DNA of 64,000 nt from Mesorhizobium sp. L2C084A000 (lineage in GTDB: Bacteria > Pseudomonadota > Alphaproteobacteria > Rhizobiales > Rhizobiaceae): NCBI RefSeq assembly GCF_000502875.1, contig NZ_AYWX01000001.1, forward strand, positions 758,505 to 822,504, read 5' to 3'. Positions 45,606 to 55,311 of the stretch are shown here, one piece after another. The notes under the pieces are model-generated. The model saw only the letters and a list, made by a program, of their open reading frames with translations, had not been told where the DNA came from and did not search any database. Position 1 is the first letter of the stretch, and each line of letters begins with the position of its first letter. The position numbers and the translations under genes were made by a program.

Positions 45606-46892
45606 ATGCCCTACCAATCCCCAATTTCCCCCGGCCGTTCCTGGTATGAGGACACGGCGGGACCGAGGCCCGAATATCCCGGACTGGATGGCGACCGGGC
45701 ATGCGATGTCGTCATCGTCGGCGGCGGCTTTACCGGTCTGTCGGCGGCGGCGCACCTGGCCAAGGCAGGCACCAATGTCGTGCTGATCGACGCTTACCGC
45801 TTCGGCGATGGCGCCTCCGGGCGCAATGGCGGGCAGCTCGGCACCGGCCAGCGCGCCTGGGCCGAGGACCTGGAAGCCGAGTATGGCTTGGCCCGCGCCA
45901 AGGCGCTGTTTGGTCTTGCCGAAGAGGCCAAGGCGCATCTCCTCGAATTCACTGCCGCCAACCAGATCGATATCGACTATATGCCGGGCCAGCTCTCGGT
46001 GGCGCACAAGCCGCGCTATGTCGACGACTACAAGGCGCATGCCGAGATCATGGCGAGCCGTTTTTCCTACCCGCATATCTCGTTCATGGATGCCAGGGAG
46101 ACGGCGGAGCGGTTGGGCTCGACCGCCTATTTCGGCGGCACGCGCGACACCGGCACCGGCCACATCCATCCGATGAAGCTGGTGATCGGCACGGCGCGGG
46201 TGGCAGCGCTTGCAGGTGCGCAGCTGTTCGAGGGGACGCCGTCGACCGGCATCATGTCCAGTGGCGGCAAGGTCAAGGTTTCGACACCGAGGGGGACGGT
46301 GACGGCGCAGAAATGCCTGATAGCGGTCAACGCCTATGGCGGCGCGCTCGAGCCGGTTAGTGCGGCGCACATCATGCCGATCGGTTCCTTCATCGGTGCG
46401 ACCGTGCCTCTGGGAGCGGACTCGAACGTTTTGCCGGGTGGCGAGGCGGTCGACGATTCCCGCTTCGTCGTGCGCTATTTCCGCAGATCGAAGGACGGAC
46501 GGCTGCTGTTTGGCGGACGCGAGGTCTATGGCGTCAACGATCCGAAGGATATCCACATTCACATCCGCCGCCAGATCGCGGAACTCTATCCGGCGCTCGG
46601 GGATGTCGAGATCACGCATGGTTGGGGCGGCTATGTCGGCATCACGGTGCCGAGAAAGCCTTTCGTGCGCGAAGTGATGCCCAATGTGATCTCGGCCGGC
46701 GGCTATTCCGGCCACGGCGTCATGCTGTCGAACTACTTCGGTAAACTCTATGCCGAAACCGTTGCCGGCAACCGCGACCGGCTGAAGCTGATCGAGGATC
46801 TGAAAATCCCGCCGTTCCCCGGCGGTCGGCGCTTCCGCACGCCGCTGCTGTTCCTGGCGCTCAACTGGTTTGCGTTGCGGGACAGGATCTAG
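45606..46892 (+). CDS. puuB: FAD-dependent amine oxidoreductase, probably gamma-glutamylputrescine oxidase
   Basis: 428 residues. The N-terminus has the PuuB-like SWYEDTA, then the dinucleotide fold VVIVGGGFTGLSAAAHLAKA with GASGRNGGQLG. The DAO fold continues with FVVRYFRRSKDGRLLFGGRE and ends with the FAD-binding GGYSGHGVMLSNYFGKLYAE. Such enzymes oxidise gamma-glutamylputrescine (or related secondary amines). The gene follows puuA on the same strand, with only the repeat cassette between them. The start lies nine bases after the long array, so its translation signal may be altered by repeat length. Confidence 0.82.
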   Translation: MPYQSPISPGRSWYEDTAGPRPEYPGLDGDRACDVVIVGGGFTGLSAAAHLAKAGTNVVLIDAYRFGDGASGRNGGQLGTGQRAWAEDLEAEYGLARAKALFGLAEEAKAHLLEFTAANQIDIDYMPGQLSVAHKPRYVDDYKAHAEIMASRFSYPHISFMDARETAERLGSTAYFGGTRDTGTGHIHPMKLVIGTARVAALAGAQLFEGTPSTGIMSSGGKVKVSTPRGTVTAQKCLIAVNAYGGALEPVSAAHIMPIGSFIGATVPLGADSNVLPGGEAVDDSRFVVRYFRRSKDGRLLFGGREVYGVNDPKDIHIHIRRQIAELYPALGDVEITHGWGGYVGITVPRKPFVREVMPNVISAGGYSGHGVMLSNYFGKLYAETVAGNRDRLKLIEDLKIPPFPGGRRFRTPLLFLALNWFALRDRI

Positions 46893-46905
46893 CCGACCGA
46901 CCTGA

Positions 46906-46930
46906 TGTAATATTGTAATATTCATTGTAA
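46906..46930. promoter_or_regulatory. TGTAA-repeat element upstream of the SH3 gene
   Basis: TGTAA occurs at 46906, 46914 and 46926 within an AT-rich stretch containing the palindrome AATATT-GT-AATATT. A TATAAT at 46986 further down could be a -10 box. The regulator is not known; this is pattern evidence only. Confidence 0.3.
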
Positions 46931-47154
46931 CATTTGTTGCCCGTGCGACGCATTGCGCAATTTCCCGCAAAGGCGCAGAATCCCCTATAATGGCGTACTG
47001 ATGCCACAATCGCAGGCGAAAGCTGCCGGTTCTGGGCGATTGTTCGGGGATTGTTGCGGGACTGCCCGCGTTGTTTTTTTGACCTATGCGGATCAGACGC
47101 CGGACTTCCGGCACCGACCGATAGAACGTCGGCCCGCTTATGGAGGTGGCAAGA

Positions 47155-47994
47155 GTGAGAGAGCCCTTCAGTTTCGGTACGCCGGAACGTCGGCGCTTTG
47201 CCATGCAGTTCGGATACGACATGCGGCCCTCCTTCTGGCAGGAAGTCCGTTCGAACTCGCATCTGGTGATCGCCGCGATCGGCACTGCCGCGCTGCTTGG
47301 CGTCGCCGCCGTGGCGCTGTGGCTGGCATTGCCGGCCAGCGACAGACAAGCGGCAGCGAGCCCCGAACAGACCATTCCAACGGTTCCGGTGAAGACGACG
47401 AAAATAACCCCGGTTGGGGCCGCGGTCGCCGCGGCAGCCGTGCCGCAGGCGCGCAAGTCCGACGCTATTCCGACAACCGTGGCGGCCGCGCTAGCCAACA
47501 TCCCCGCACTCGCCGCCAACGATCCGCGCTGGACCGGTTCGCAGCCGAAGGACGCCGCCACTTCCGATTCGACTGCCCCCAGCCAGGCAGCGGACAAGCA
47601 AGCTGCGGCATTCGCACAGCCGGCAGCCGCTACCGATGCCGCCACCGAACTTGCCAAGGTAGCCGCGCCCAGCGCAGCCGCGGGCAACCATCCCGACGGC
47701 GCACAAACCGCCGCCATTCCCGAGGTGCAGCCGCAAGTGCCGGCTCAAGAGCCAGCGGCAGAAGGCGATGACAGCCAGGCCAAGGCGAAGCCCAGGAAAG
47801 CCGCAGCCGCCGGAACAGGGCGCATCCTGAGGGCCGTGACCATGCGAAGCGGCCCGAAGAAAAATGCCGCCGCCATCGGTACGGTGCCAGCCAAAACCTC
47901 GGTGCAGGTGATGAGCTGCAAGAAATGGTGCCAGATCACCTACAACGGCAAGACCGGCTGGATCTACAAGAGTTACATCAAGACTGGCGCGTGA
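47155..47994 (+). CDS. Membrane-anchored bacterial SH3 domain protein
   Basis: 279 residues from a GTG at 47155, chosen because GGAGGTGG lies eight bases upstream; an ATG at 47140 would overlap that site. One membrane helix (about 35-57; LVIAAIGTAALLGVAAVALW) is followed by a long Ala/Pro/Gln-rich segment. The last 65 residues form an SH3b domain (RAVTMRSGPKKNAAAIGTVP, QVMSCKKWCQITYNGKTGWI). SH3b domains bind peptidoglycan or peptides. The gene stands alone after the puu genes; the specific function is unknown. Confidence 0.83.
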   Translation: MREPFSFGTPERRRFAMQFGYDMRPSFWQEVRSNSHLVIAAIGTAALLGVAAVALWLALPASDRQAAASPEQTIPTVPVKTTKITPVGAAVAAAAVPQARKSDAIPTTVAAALANIPALAANDPRWTGSQPKDAATSDSTAPSQAADKQAAAFAQPAAATDAATELAKVAAPSAAAGNHPDGAQTAAIPEVQPQVPAQEPAAEGDDSQAKAKPRKAAAAGTGRILRAVTMRSGPKKNAAAIGTVPAKTSVQVMSCKKWCQITYNGKTGWIYKSYIKTGA

Positions 47995-48085
47995 CGTACC
48001 CCGCTCTGCGTGAGGCAGGCCTGTTGTTCTGATGCATGTCGTTCTCCCAAACCGGGGCCGCTTCCGAGCGACATACATCAGGCTT

Positions 48086-48832
48086 TCAGATGCAGCGGCC
48101 GCCATCGACCTCCAGCGCCACGCCGGTGATGAAGGCGGCCTCGTCCGAGGCCAGCCAGAGTGCGGCGTTGGCGATGTCGAGCGGCGTCGAAAGCCGGCCG
48201 AGTGGGATCGATGCGCGGAACTTCTCGCGGATCTCGGGCGTGTCGGCGCCCATGAATTTCTCCAGCATGCCGGTCTCGCCGGCAACCGGGCAGAGGCAGT
48301 TGACGCGGATGTTCTTCGGCGCCAGTTCCACCGCCATCGATTTGGTGGCGGTGATCGCCCAGCCTTTCGACGCATTGTACCAGGTGAGGCCGGGGCGCGG
48401 CCGCAGACCCGCGGTGGAGGCCGTGGTCAGGATGACGCCGCCGCCCTGCCGCTCCATGATCGGCACCACGGCCAGTGCCGCGTGATAGATCGCCTTCATG
48501 TTGACTGATGTTATCAGGTCGAAGGTGTCCTCGTCGACGTTGAGCATGTCGCCGTTGCGATGGGTGTAGCCGGCATTGTTGACCATGATGTCGATGCGGC
48601 CGAAGGCGCTTTTGGCGGCATAGATCATCTCGTCGAATTCGGAGCGTAGCGAGACATCCGTCTGGGTCCAGATCGCCGCTTCTCCGATCTCGCCGGCGAC
48701 GCGCTCCGCGCCCCTGGCGTTGAGATCGGCGACAACGACCCTGGCGCCCTCCTGCGCAAAACGCCTGGCAATGCCCTCGCCAAAGCCCGACGCAGCGCCG
48801 GTGATGATCGCAACCTTGTTTTCCAGACGCAT
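48086..48832 (-). CDS. Short-chain dehydrogenase/reductase (glucose 1-dehydrogenase-like)
   Basis: 248 residues from the ATG at 48832; the frame is open a bit upstream, but MRLENKVAIITGAASGFGEG is the natural start. NAD(P)-binding TGAASGFGEG, VNNAGYT, and catalytic Tyr/Lys in WYNASKGWAITATKSMAVEL with Ser about 13 earlier. It ends in VALEVDGGRCI. Substrate unknown. Divergent from zwf over 312 bases; there is no evidence that it is part of the zwf operon. Confidence 0.88.
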   Translation of the reverse strand: MRLENKVAIITGAASGFGEGIARRFAQEGARVVVADLNARGAERVAGEIGEAAIWTQTDVSLRSEFDEMIYAAKSAFGRIDIMVNNAGYTHRNGDMLNVDEDTFDLITSVNMKAIYHAALAVVPIMERQGGGVILTTASTAGLRPRPGLTWYNASKGWAITATKSMAVELAPKNIRVNCLCPVAGETGMLEKFMGADTPEIREKFRASIPLGRLSTPLDIANAALWLASDEAAFITGVALEVDGGRCI

Positions 48833-49144
48833 TTTTTTCCGCTCACTATTGGTGACGATCAACGGGCACGTCATTGGCGCTCATCCGCGCAAGCCACGGC
48901 TTCTGACCGGATTGGCCGAAAGATGTGGGTCCATCGCCGATTTCTCCTTTGGCTTTCGCGTCGATCCCGCTCTATGCTGCAACTGCGAAGGCTTCCGGAG
49001 CCGCGCCTTCGACAAGCCTCCGGGTCATCGGACTGTCAAGGGGCAGGCGCATACACCCAGATGTGACACCATGGCACTGGAAAATTTAAATCGATTAGAT
49101 TATATCAGCCGCGTCACAGCGACCGGCGTCAAAGCGGACAGACC
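48833..49144. other. Intergenic region between the SDR gene and zwf
   Basis: About 310 bases without a believable gene. An AT-rich stretch at 49080-49107 containing TTTAAATCGATTAGATTATA precedes zwf by 40 bases and may hold its promoter. No terminator or clear operator dyad recognised. Confidence 0.5.
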
Positions 49145-50614
49145 ATGACCAGCCAGATCATCCCCGTCGAGCCTTTCGACTTCATCATTTTCGGCGGCAC
49201 CGGCGATCTGTCGGAACGCAAGCTTCTGCCGTCGCTCTATTATCGCCAGCGCGACCATCAGTTTTCGGAGCCGACACGCATCATCGGCACGTCGCGCTCG
49301 AAAATGAGCGACGAAGAATTCCAGGCCTTCGCCAAACAGGCGATCTCCGAGCACGTCAAACCGGCCGACATCGACGCCAAGGAACTGAAGACTTTTCTGG
49401 CGCGGCTGTCCTACGTCTCCGCCGATGCGACGAGCGGCGCCGGCTTCGACAAGCTTAAGAAGGCGATCGGAGACAGCGACCGCATCCGAGCCTTCTACCT
49501 GGCGGTGGCGCCGGCGCTGTTCGGCGACATCTCGCACAAGCTGAAAGAGCACAATCTGATCACGCCGAACTCGCGCATCGTGCTGGAAAAGCCGATCGGC
49601 CGCGATCTCGATTCGGCACGCAAGCTCAACGACCTGGTCGGCGACGACTTCCACGAAAGCCAGATCTTCCGCATCGACCATTATCTAGGCAAGGAGACGG
49701 TGCAGAACCTGATGGCGCTGCGCTTCGCCAACGCGCTCTACGAGCCGTTGTGGAATTCAGCCCACATCGACCATGTCCAGATCACAGTGGCCGAGACCGT
49801 CGGTCTGGAAGACCGCGTCACCTATTACGACAAGGCCGGCGCGCTGCGCGACATGGTGCAGAACCATATGCTGCAGCTGCTGTGTCTCGTCGCCATGGAA
49901 GCGCCGTCATCGATGGATGCCGACGCCGTGCGCGACGAGAAGCTGAAGGTGCTGCGGGCGCTGAAGCGCATCAACGGCAACGAGGCGCCAAAGCACACCG
50001 TGCGCGGCCAGTACCGCGCAGGCGCCTCGGCCAGCGGAGCTGTAAAGGGCTATGTCGAGGAGCTTTCCCACGACAGCAATACCGAGACCTTCGTCGCCAT
50101 CAAGGCCGAGATCGGCACCTGGCGCTGGGCGGGCGTTCCGTTCTACCTCAGGACCGGCAAGCGGCTGGCAACCCGGGTTTCGGAAATCGTCATCGAATTC
50201 AAGCCGATCCCGCATTCGATCTTCGGCGACAGCGCTGGTCCGATCTTCGCCAACCAGCTGGTCATCCGGCTGCAGCCCGACGAAGGCGTCAAGCAGTTCA
50301 TCATGATCAAGGATCCGGGTCCGGGCGGCATGCGGTTGCGCCAGATCTCGCTCGACATGAGTTTTGCGCAGTCCTTCGATGGCCGCGCGCCGGACGCCTA
50401 TGAGCGGCTGATCATGGACGTCATCCGTGGCAACCAGACCCTGTTCATGCGCCGTGACGAAGTCGAGGCGGCGTGGAAATGGATCGACCCGATCCAGAAT
50501 GCCTGGGAAAGTGCCAGGCAGGAGGCGCAGGGCTACACGGCGGGCACCTGGGGCCCATCGGCCTCGATAGCACTGATCGAACGTGACGGGCGGACATGGC
50601 ACGAGAGCAATTGA
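49145..50614 (+). CDS. zwf: Glucose-6-phosphate dehydrogenase
   Basis: 489 residues. N-terminal IIFGGTGDLSERKLLPSLYY binds NADP; the signature RIDHYLGKE is at 176-184 with its catalytic His and Lys; ENVILTPNSRIVLEKPIGRD-like region (IVLEKPIGRDLD) is intact. It oxidises glucose-6-phosphate to 6-phosphogluconolactone in the cytoplasm and opens the Entner-Doudoroff route. The 3' end overlaps pgl by 19 bases, so the two are translationally coupled; edd follows. Confidence 0.97.
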   Translation: MTSQIIPVEPFDFIIFGGTGDLSERKLLPSLYYRQRDHQFSEPTRIIGTSRSKMSDEEFQAFAKQAISEHVKPADIDAKELKTFLARLSYVSADATSGAGFDKLKKAIGDSDRIRAFYLAVAPALFGDISHKLKEHNLITPNSRIVLEKPIGRDLDSARKLNDLVGDDFHESQIFRIDHYLGKETVQNLMALRFANALYEPLWNSAHIDHVQITVAETVGLEDRVTYYDKAGALRDMVQNHMLQLLCLVAMEAPSSMDADAVRDEKLKVLRALKRINGNEAPKHTVRGQYRAGASASGAVKGYVEELSHDSNTETFVAIKAEIGTWRWAGVPFYLRTGKRLATRVSEIVIEFKPIPHSIFGDSAGPIFANQLVIRLQPDEGVKQFIMIKDPGPGGMRLRQISLDMSFAQSFDGRAPDAYERLIMDVIRGNQTLFMRRDEVEAAWKWIDPIQNAWESARQEAQGYTAGTWGPSASIALIERDGRTWHESN

Positions 50615-51312
50615 ACAGCGCCGCCTATAGCTGGAACGGCTTCGCTGAGCGCCAGGAACTGGCGGCAGCCCTTGCCGGCCATGTTGCAGGCAGACTGACC
50701 AAGGCGATCGCCGAGCGCGGCACGGGGCTGCTCGCCGTCTCCGGCGGCACCACGCCGGCAAAATTCTTCGCCGCCCTTTCGGCGATACCCATCGCTTGGG
50801 ACAAGGTGATCGTGACGCTGGTCGACGAGCGTTTCGTGCCGGCCTCTTCGCCACGCTCCAATGCCGGGCTGGTAGCCGCCAATCTGTTGCAGAACGCGGC
50901 CAAGGCGGCTCGTTTCGTGCCGCTCTATCACGAAGCCACCAGCATCGAGGATGCGGCCTCGTCCGACGATGCAGCGCTCCGGTCCTTGCCATGGCCGCTC
51001 GATGTCGTCGTGCTCGGCATGGGGCCGGACGGCCACACCGCCTCGTTCTTTCCCGATGCCGACGATCTGGCAACGCTGCTCGACCCGTCTTGCGACAGGA
51101 TCGTGCTGCCGGTTCATGCGGCAAGTGCGGGCGAGCCGCGGCTGACCCTGTCGCTGGCGCGCATCGTCGAAGCCGGCTTCATCGCGCTGCACATAGAGGG
51201 TGAGGACAAGCGTGTCGCCTTCGACGGCGCGGTTGCGCCCGGGCCGCGAAAGCCAATCCGTGCCGTGCTCGACGCAGCACATAAGCCCGTAGAGGTTTTC
51301 TGGGCCCCCTGA
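50596..51312 (+). CDS. pgl: 6-phosphogluconolactonase
   Basis: 238 residues. Motifs [38 protein letters not shown], and [20 protein letters not shown] place it in the DevB/Pgl group. It hydrolyses 6-phosphogluconolactone. Its start lies inside zwf, and edd starts about 73 bases after the stop. Confidence 0.95.
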   Translation: MAREQLNSAAYSWNGFAERQELAAALAGHVAGRLTKAIAERGTGLLAVSGGTTPAKFFAALSAIPIAWDKVIVTLVDERFVPASSPRSNAGLVAANLLQNAAKAARFVPLYHEATSIEDAASSDDAALRSLPWPLDVVVLGMGPDGHTASFFPDADDLATLLDPSCDRIVLPVHAASAGEPRLTLSLARIVEAGFIALHIEGEDKRVAFDGAVAPGPRKPIRAVLDAAHKPVEVFWAP

Positions 51313-51385
51313 ATCTCGATTTACTCTGGTCCCGGCAAACGGCGGGAGGATGTTTCCGGGACCTCGCCTGAAAGGACCGACCGCC

Positions 51386-53209
51386 ATGACCGCCAGACGC
51401 GACATCGAAGCCATCACCGAACGCATCCGCCAGCGCTCAAAGCCAGGCCGCGAGCGTTATCTCGGCCGCATCGCCGAGGCATCGAACCGCACCGCCAACC
51501 GGGCCGTTTTGTCGTGCGGCAACCTCGCCCATGGCTTTGCGGTGTGCAGCCCCTCGGAAAAGCTCGCGCTGGGCGCCGACAAGGTGCCGAACCTCGGCAT
51601 CATCACCTCCTACAACGACATGCTGTCGGCGCATCAGCCGTTCGAGACCTTCCCCGCGCTGATCAAGGATGCGGCCCGCGAAGCCGGCGGCATTGCCCAG
51701 GTGGCCGGCGGCGTACCGGCAATGTGCGATGGGGTCACGCAAGGCCAGCCCGGCATGGAGCTGTCGCTGTTTTCGCGCGATGTCATCGCCATGGCCGCCG
51801 CGATCGGCCTGTCGCACAACATGTTCGACGCCGCCGTCTATCTCGGCGTCTGCGACAAGATCGTGCCGGGGCTGGTGATCGCAGCGCTCACCTTCGGCCA
51901 TCTGCCGGCGGTGTTCATTCCGGCCGGACCGATGACATCAGGCCTGCCCAATGACGAAAAAGCCAAGGTCCGCCAGCTCTTCGCCGAGGGCAAGGTCGGA
52001 CGCGCCGAACTGCTGGAGGCCGAGTCCAAATCCTATCATGGGCCGGGGACCTGCACCTTCTACGGCACGGCGAATTCCAACCAGATGCTGATGGAGATCA
52101 TGGGCCTGCACACGCCGGGCGCTTCCTTCGTCAACCCTGGCACGCCGCTGCGCGAGGCGTTGACCCGCGAGGCGACGAAGCGGGCGCTGGCGATCACCGC
52201 GCTCGGCAACGCCTATACGCCTGTCGGCCGGATGATCGACGAACGCTCGATCGTCAACGGCGTCGTCGGCCTGCACGCCACCGGCGGCTCGACCAATCAC
52301 ACCATCCACCTGATCGCCATGGCGGCGGCGGCCGGCATAGCCATCACCTGGCAGGATATTTCCGACCTGTCGGAGGCGGTGCCACTGCTGGCGCGGGTCT
52401 ATCCGAACGGCCTCGCCGACGTGAACCATTTCCACGCCGCCGGCGGGCTCGGCTTCCTGATCCGCGAGCTGCTCGACGAAGGCATCTTGCATGAGGATGT
52501 GCAGACGGTGTGGGGCGAAGGCCTGCGGCCCTATGCGGTCGAGGCAAAGCTCGGCGCCGACGGAGGCGTGGTGCGCGAGGCCTCGCCGAAGGCAAGCGGC
52601 GACGAAAAGGTGCTGGCGCCGTTCAACAAGGCATTCCAGGCGACCGGCGGCCTGAAGGTGCTGTCAGGCAATCTCGGCCACGCCGTCATTAAGACTTCCG
52701 CGGTGAAGCCGGAGCGGCGTATCATCGAGGCGCCGGCCAAGGTCTTCGACAGCCAGCAAGGGCTGAACGATGCGTTCAAGGCCGGCACGCTGATCGGTGA
52801 TTTCATCGCCGTCATCCGCTTCCAGGGGCCCAAGGCCAACGGCATGCCGGAGCTGCACAAGCTGACTACCGTGCTCGGCATCCTGCAGGATCGCGGCCAG
52901 CGCGTGGCGCTGGTCACCGACGGACGCATGTCGGGCGCCTCCGGCAAGGTGCCGGCGGCGATCCATGTCACGCCGGAAGCGGTCGAGGAGGGTCCTATCG
53001 CCAGGATCCACGAAGGCGACATCATCCGGCTCGACGCCGAAGCCGGCACACTCGAAGTGCTGGTGCCGGCCGGCGACTTCGCTTTGCGCCGGACGGCGGA
53101 TGCCGATCTCATCGGCAACGAGTTCGGTTTCGGCCGCGAGCTGTTTGCCGGCTTCCGGCAACTGGTCGGCCGCGCCGATCATGGCGCCAGCGCCTTCGGC
53201 ACGACATGA
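51386..53209 (+). CDS. edd: Phosphogluconate dehydratase
   Basis: 607 residues from the ATG at 51386, which has AAAGGA nine bases upstream; an ATG at 51350 lies directly on a GGGAGG and has no spacing. IlvD/Edd family: Fe-S cysteines in [20 protein letters not shown] and [22 protein letters not shown] and [20 protein letters not shown] complete the active site. It makes KDPG from 6-phosphogluconate in the Entner-Doudoroff pathway. Eda is not in the window. It is the last gene of zwf-pgl-edd. Confidence 0.97.
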   Translation: MTARRDIEAITERIRQRSKPGRERYLGRIAEASNRTANRAVLSCGNLAHGFAVCSPSEKLALGADKVPNLGIITSYNDMLSAHQPFETFPALIKDAAREAGGIAQVAGGVPAMCDGVTQGQPGMELSLFSRDVIAMAAAIGLSHNMFDAAVYLGVCDKIVPGLVIAALTFGHLPAVFIPAGPMTSGLPNDEKAKVRQLFAEGKVGRAELLEAESKSYHGPGTCTFYGTANSNQMLMEIMGLHTPGASFVNPGTPLREALTREATKRALAITALGNAYTPVGRMIDERSIVNGVVGLHATGGSTNHTIHLIAMAAAAGIAITWQDISDLSEAVPLLARVYPNGLADVNHFHAAGGLGFLIRELLDEGILHEDVQTVWGEGLRPYAVEAKLGADGGVVREASPKASGDEKVLAPFNKAFQATGGLKVLSGNLGHAVIKTSAVKPERRIIEAPAKVFDSQQGLNDAFKAGTLIGDFIAVIRFQGPKANGMPELHKLTTVLGILQDRGQRVALVTDGRMSGASGKVPAAIHVTPEAVEEGPIARIHEGDIIRLDAEAGTLEVLVPAGDFALRRTADADLIGNEFGFGRELFAGFRQLVGRADHGASAFGTT

Positions 53210-53231
53210 CGGCAATTCTGCGTAGTTCATG

Positions 53232-53255
53232 AAAAAGGGCGGCACATGGCCGCCC
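53232..53255 (-). terminator. Rho-independent terminator of the VWA gene
   Basis: On the minus strand GGGCGGC, loop CATGT, GCCGCCC, then TTTTTC. It lies 23 bases after the minus-strand stop and, on the plus strand, 23 bases after edd, so it may limit both transcripts, though the T-tract favours the minus strand. Confidence 0.8.
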
Positions 53256-53277
53256 TCTGGCGGTTGTGCATACGCTT

Positions 53278-54930
53278 CTAGTGCACGGTTAGCTCCGCTC
53301 GCTCGCCGGCCTTGACCGTCACGTTGCCTTCTTTGGAACTGTTATCGGATTTCTCCGAGACGACGGCATAGTCACCCGCCGGGATCGCTGCCTGATACTT
53401 CTGGTCGAATGCATAGCCAAGCGACTTGCGGTTGCCGTTGATGTCCTTCTTGGCCTCGAAAATCTCGATCTTCGAGGCTCCGGGCGCGGTGATCGCCAGC
53501 ACGCCGGCATTCATTGCGACCTTCAGATCCTGAAATTCGCCCACCTTGACAGTGAACGGCTGCTCGACGACGGCGAGATCAACCGCCGCAATCAACACAT
53601 AGTCATCGGGTGGCAGATCGAATTTGCTGTCGGGTCCGTAGGCATAGGTCACCTCGTCCCTGGTTCCATCGATCTTCTTTTTTGCCTTGAGCACCTTGAA
53701 GCCGATGCCTGAACCGTCCGCCTTGTCGCCGCCGGCAGCATAGTAAGCATTGGCAACGACATGGCCGACACCGGCAATCATGTCCTTTTCCACGGTCTTG
53801 CCGGCAGCCAGCGGAATCGTCTCGGTAGCCGCGCCCTGCCCGATCGTGACAGTCACCTTCTGGTCGCCGGCCGGCAACACGGCTTTCGTCGTCCCATAAA
53901 AGGTCGCGGGCATGTCTGCACCCGGATAATCGATGACGACAGCCGCGCCATCGACGACATCCGCCCCCGCGCTCGGTCGCGGGTGGATGATGAGCGTGCC
54001 GGCATTCAAGTTGAAAAGCGGCTTGTAGACCTGGCCGGCCTCGATCTTGACCTTCTGCTCGGTTTTCGCCTGGCCGTCACTGGCCACGACGATATAGTCG
54101 CCCGGTTCCAGATTGGCCTTATAGGCACCGTATTCGGTGCTGACGTAGTCGCCGCGCGTACCGTCGGGTTTGGCCTTGTAGATTTCCCAGGCGTTGCCGT
54201 CAGTGACGGGATCGCCGCCCTCGGCAAGCACCGCTATCGGCAGGAAATTGAATTCCGCTTTGGCCGGCTCCGGCGCGGGCGCAGGTGCCGGAGCCGGTTC
54301 AGGAGCAGGCGCCGCCACTGTCTCGACAAGCGCCTCCTGCAACGCCTTCTCGTCGGAGGCCTGGATGTATTTGCCGCCGGTGTTGTCGGCGAGGCAGGCG
54401 ATCTGCTTGCCCTCGTCGGCGGTGAGGCCGAAACCGACGACATCGGCGGTGAAGTCGACGCCGGATGCCTCGAGCTCCTTGCCAAGCGCGCAGGGATCGC
54501 CGCCGCATGTTTCGAGCCCGTCGGTGATGAGCACGACGGTCGCCTTGTCCTCGGTGTATTTCAACGCCTCGGCCGCCTGCTTGACGGCAGCGGTCAGCGG
54601 TGTCTTGCCGAGGAATTTCAGGCTGTCGGCGGCGGCCGAAATGGCGCTGCCCGAACCTGCCTGCGGCGGCACGATCAGCTGGATGTCGTCGCAGCTGCCC
54701 TTTTCACGATGGCCATAGGCCATGAAGCCGATCTCGTCGTCGGTGGGGACCGATTGAAGCACGGTTCGAAGCGACTCTCGGGCGATTTCGAGCTTGGGCT
54801 TGCCGTCGATCTGCGCCCACATCGAGCCGGACGCATCGAGAATGATGATGACCTTGTTTGCGGCGAAGCCTAACGTCGTCATCGACAAAAGGAGGATCGC
54901 CGCAGCGACGCCCCGTGCAAGTCCCGCCAT
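53278..54930 (-). CDS. Secreted von Willebrand factor A protein with repeated beta domains
   Basis: 550 residues. Signal peptide about 1-24. The VWA domain (about 26-200) has a complete MIDAS: DASGS at 32-36, the Thr in GKTPLTAAV, and Asp in VLITDGLETCGG. A Pro/Ala/Glu linker (PAPEPAP repeats) follows, then three to four beta-sandwich repeats resembling PEGA/carbohydrate-binding modules (AYKANLEPGDYIVVASDGQA; FDLPPDDYVLIAAVDLAV; YQAAIPAGDYAVVSEKSDNS). It is likely a periplasmic or surface protein; ligand unknown. It stands alone, with its own terminator. Confidence 0.85.
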   Translation of the reverse strand: MAGLARGVAAAILLLSMTTLGFAANKVIIILDASGSMWAQIDGKPKLEIARESLRTVLQSVPTDDEIGFMAYGHREKGSCDDIQLIVPPQAGSGSAISAAADSLKFLGKTPLTAAVKQAAEALKYTEDKATVVLITDGLETCGGDPCALGKELEASGVDFTADVVGFGLTADEGKQIACLADNTGGKYIQASDEKALQEALVETVAAPAPEPAPAPAPAPEPAKAEFNFLPIAVLAEGGDPVTDGNAWEIYKAKPDGTRGDYVSTEYGAYKANLEPGDYIVVASDGQAKTEQKVKIEAGQVYKPLFNLNAGTLIIHPRPSAGADVVDGAAVVIDYPGADMPATFYGTTKAVLPAGDQKVTVTIGQGAATETIPLAAGKTVEKDMIAGVGHVVANAYYAAGGDKADGSGIGFKVLKAKKKIDGTRDEVTYAYGPDSKFDLPPDDYVLIAAVDLAVVEQPFTVKVGEFQDLKVAMNAGVLAITAPGASKIEIFEAKKDINGNRKSLGYAFDQKYQAAIPAGDYAVVSEKSDNSSKEGNVTVKAGERAELTVH

Positions 54931-55311
54931 CGAAATCTCCTAAATCCGCCCCTGATCCGGGCGGCAAGCTATTTGACGCGGCGCCGGGACACAAGTCCGG
55001 GCGCCCGGTGCGTAGGGCTGCGGACCCAGCTTAACAAAAATACTGGCGACAGCCAGTTCGGCGGTGTCGGCAGCCTTTTTCCCCGGTAATAGGAATTTTT
55101 TCTTGACACCATGCCCTCAGCTAAGGTACATATTTGGCTATGGTGCTGATTTGCGCCGGTGGCCCGCCGCAATAGGCGGGTTTTTTCGTTTGATGCACCC
55201 GTCAGCCTACGCGCGGCGAAGGCTCCGAAAGAACCCATTAACCCGAATTCATGGCCCTGGCCCAATGCGCCGGGGCCGAATGCCGCACTTTTCAACGAAA
55301 ACGAAACCCGC
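54931..55311. other. Intergenic region holding a predicted short transcript
   Basis: About 380 bases without a protein gene. It contains the VWA promoter region on the minus strand and the promoter-plus-terminator pair listed separately. Beyond 55190 nothing further is seen. Confidence 0.5.
55103..55188 (+). ncRNA. Predicted 50-nt transcript: promoter TTGACA plus terminator
   Basis: TTGACA at 55103-55108 and TACATA at 55127-55132 (18-base spacing) could start transcription near 55139. A stem CCCGCC/GGCGGG with loop GCAATA (55163-55180) followed by six T (55181-55186) would end it about 50 nt later. No plus-strand gene follows, so this is not a leader of a coding gene but a stand-alone small RNA or an orphan terminator. 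Confidence 0.45.

Noticed and set aside
45594..47717. 707-codon open frame on the minus strand
   Set aside because: Covers puuB, the following intergenic region and part of the SH3 gene in antisense; composition is not protein-like.
53761..54873. 370-codon open frame on the plus strand
   Set aside because: Shadow of the VWA gene, which has an intact MIDAS and signal peptide.
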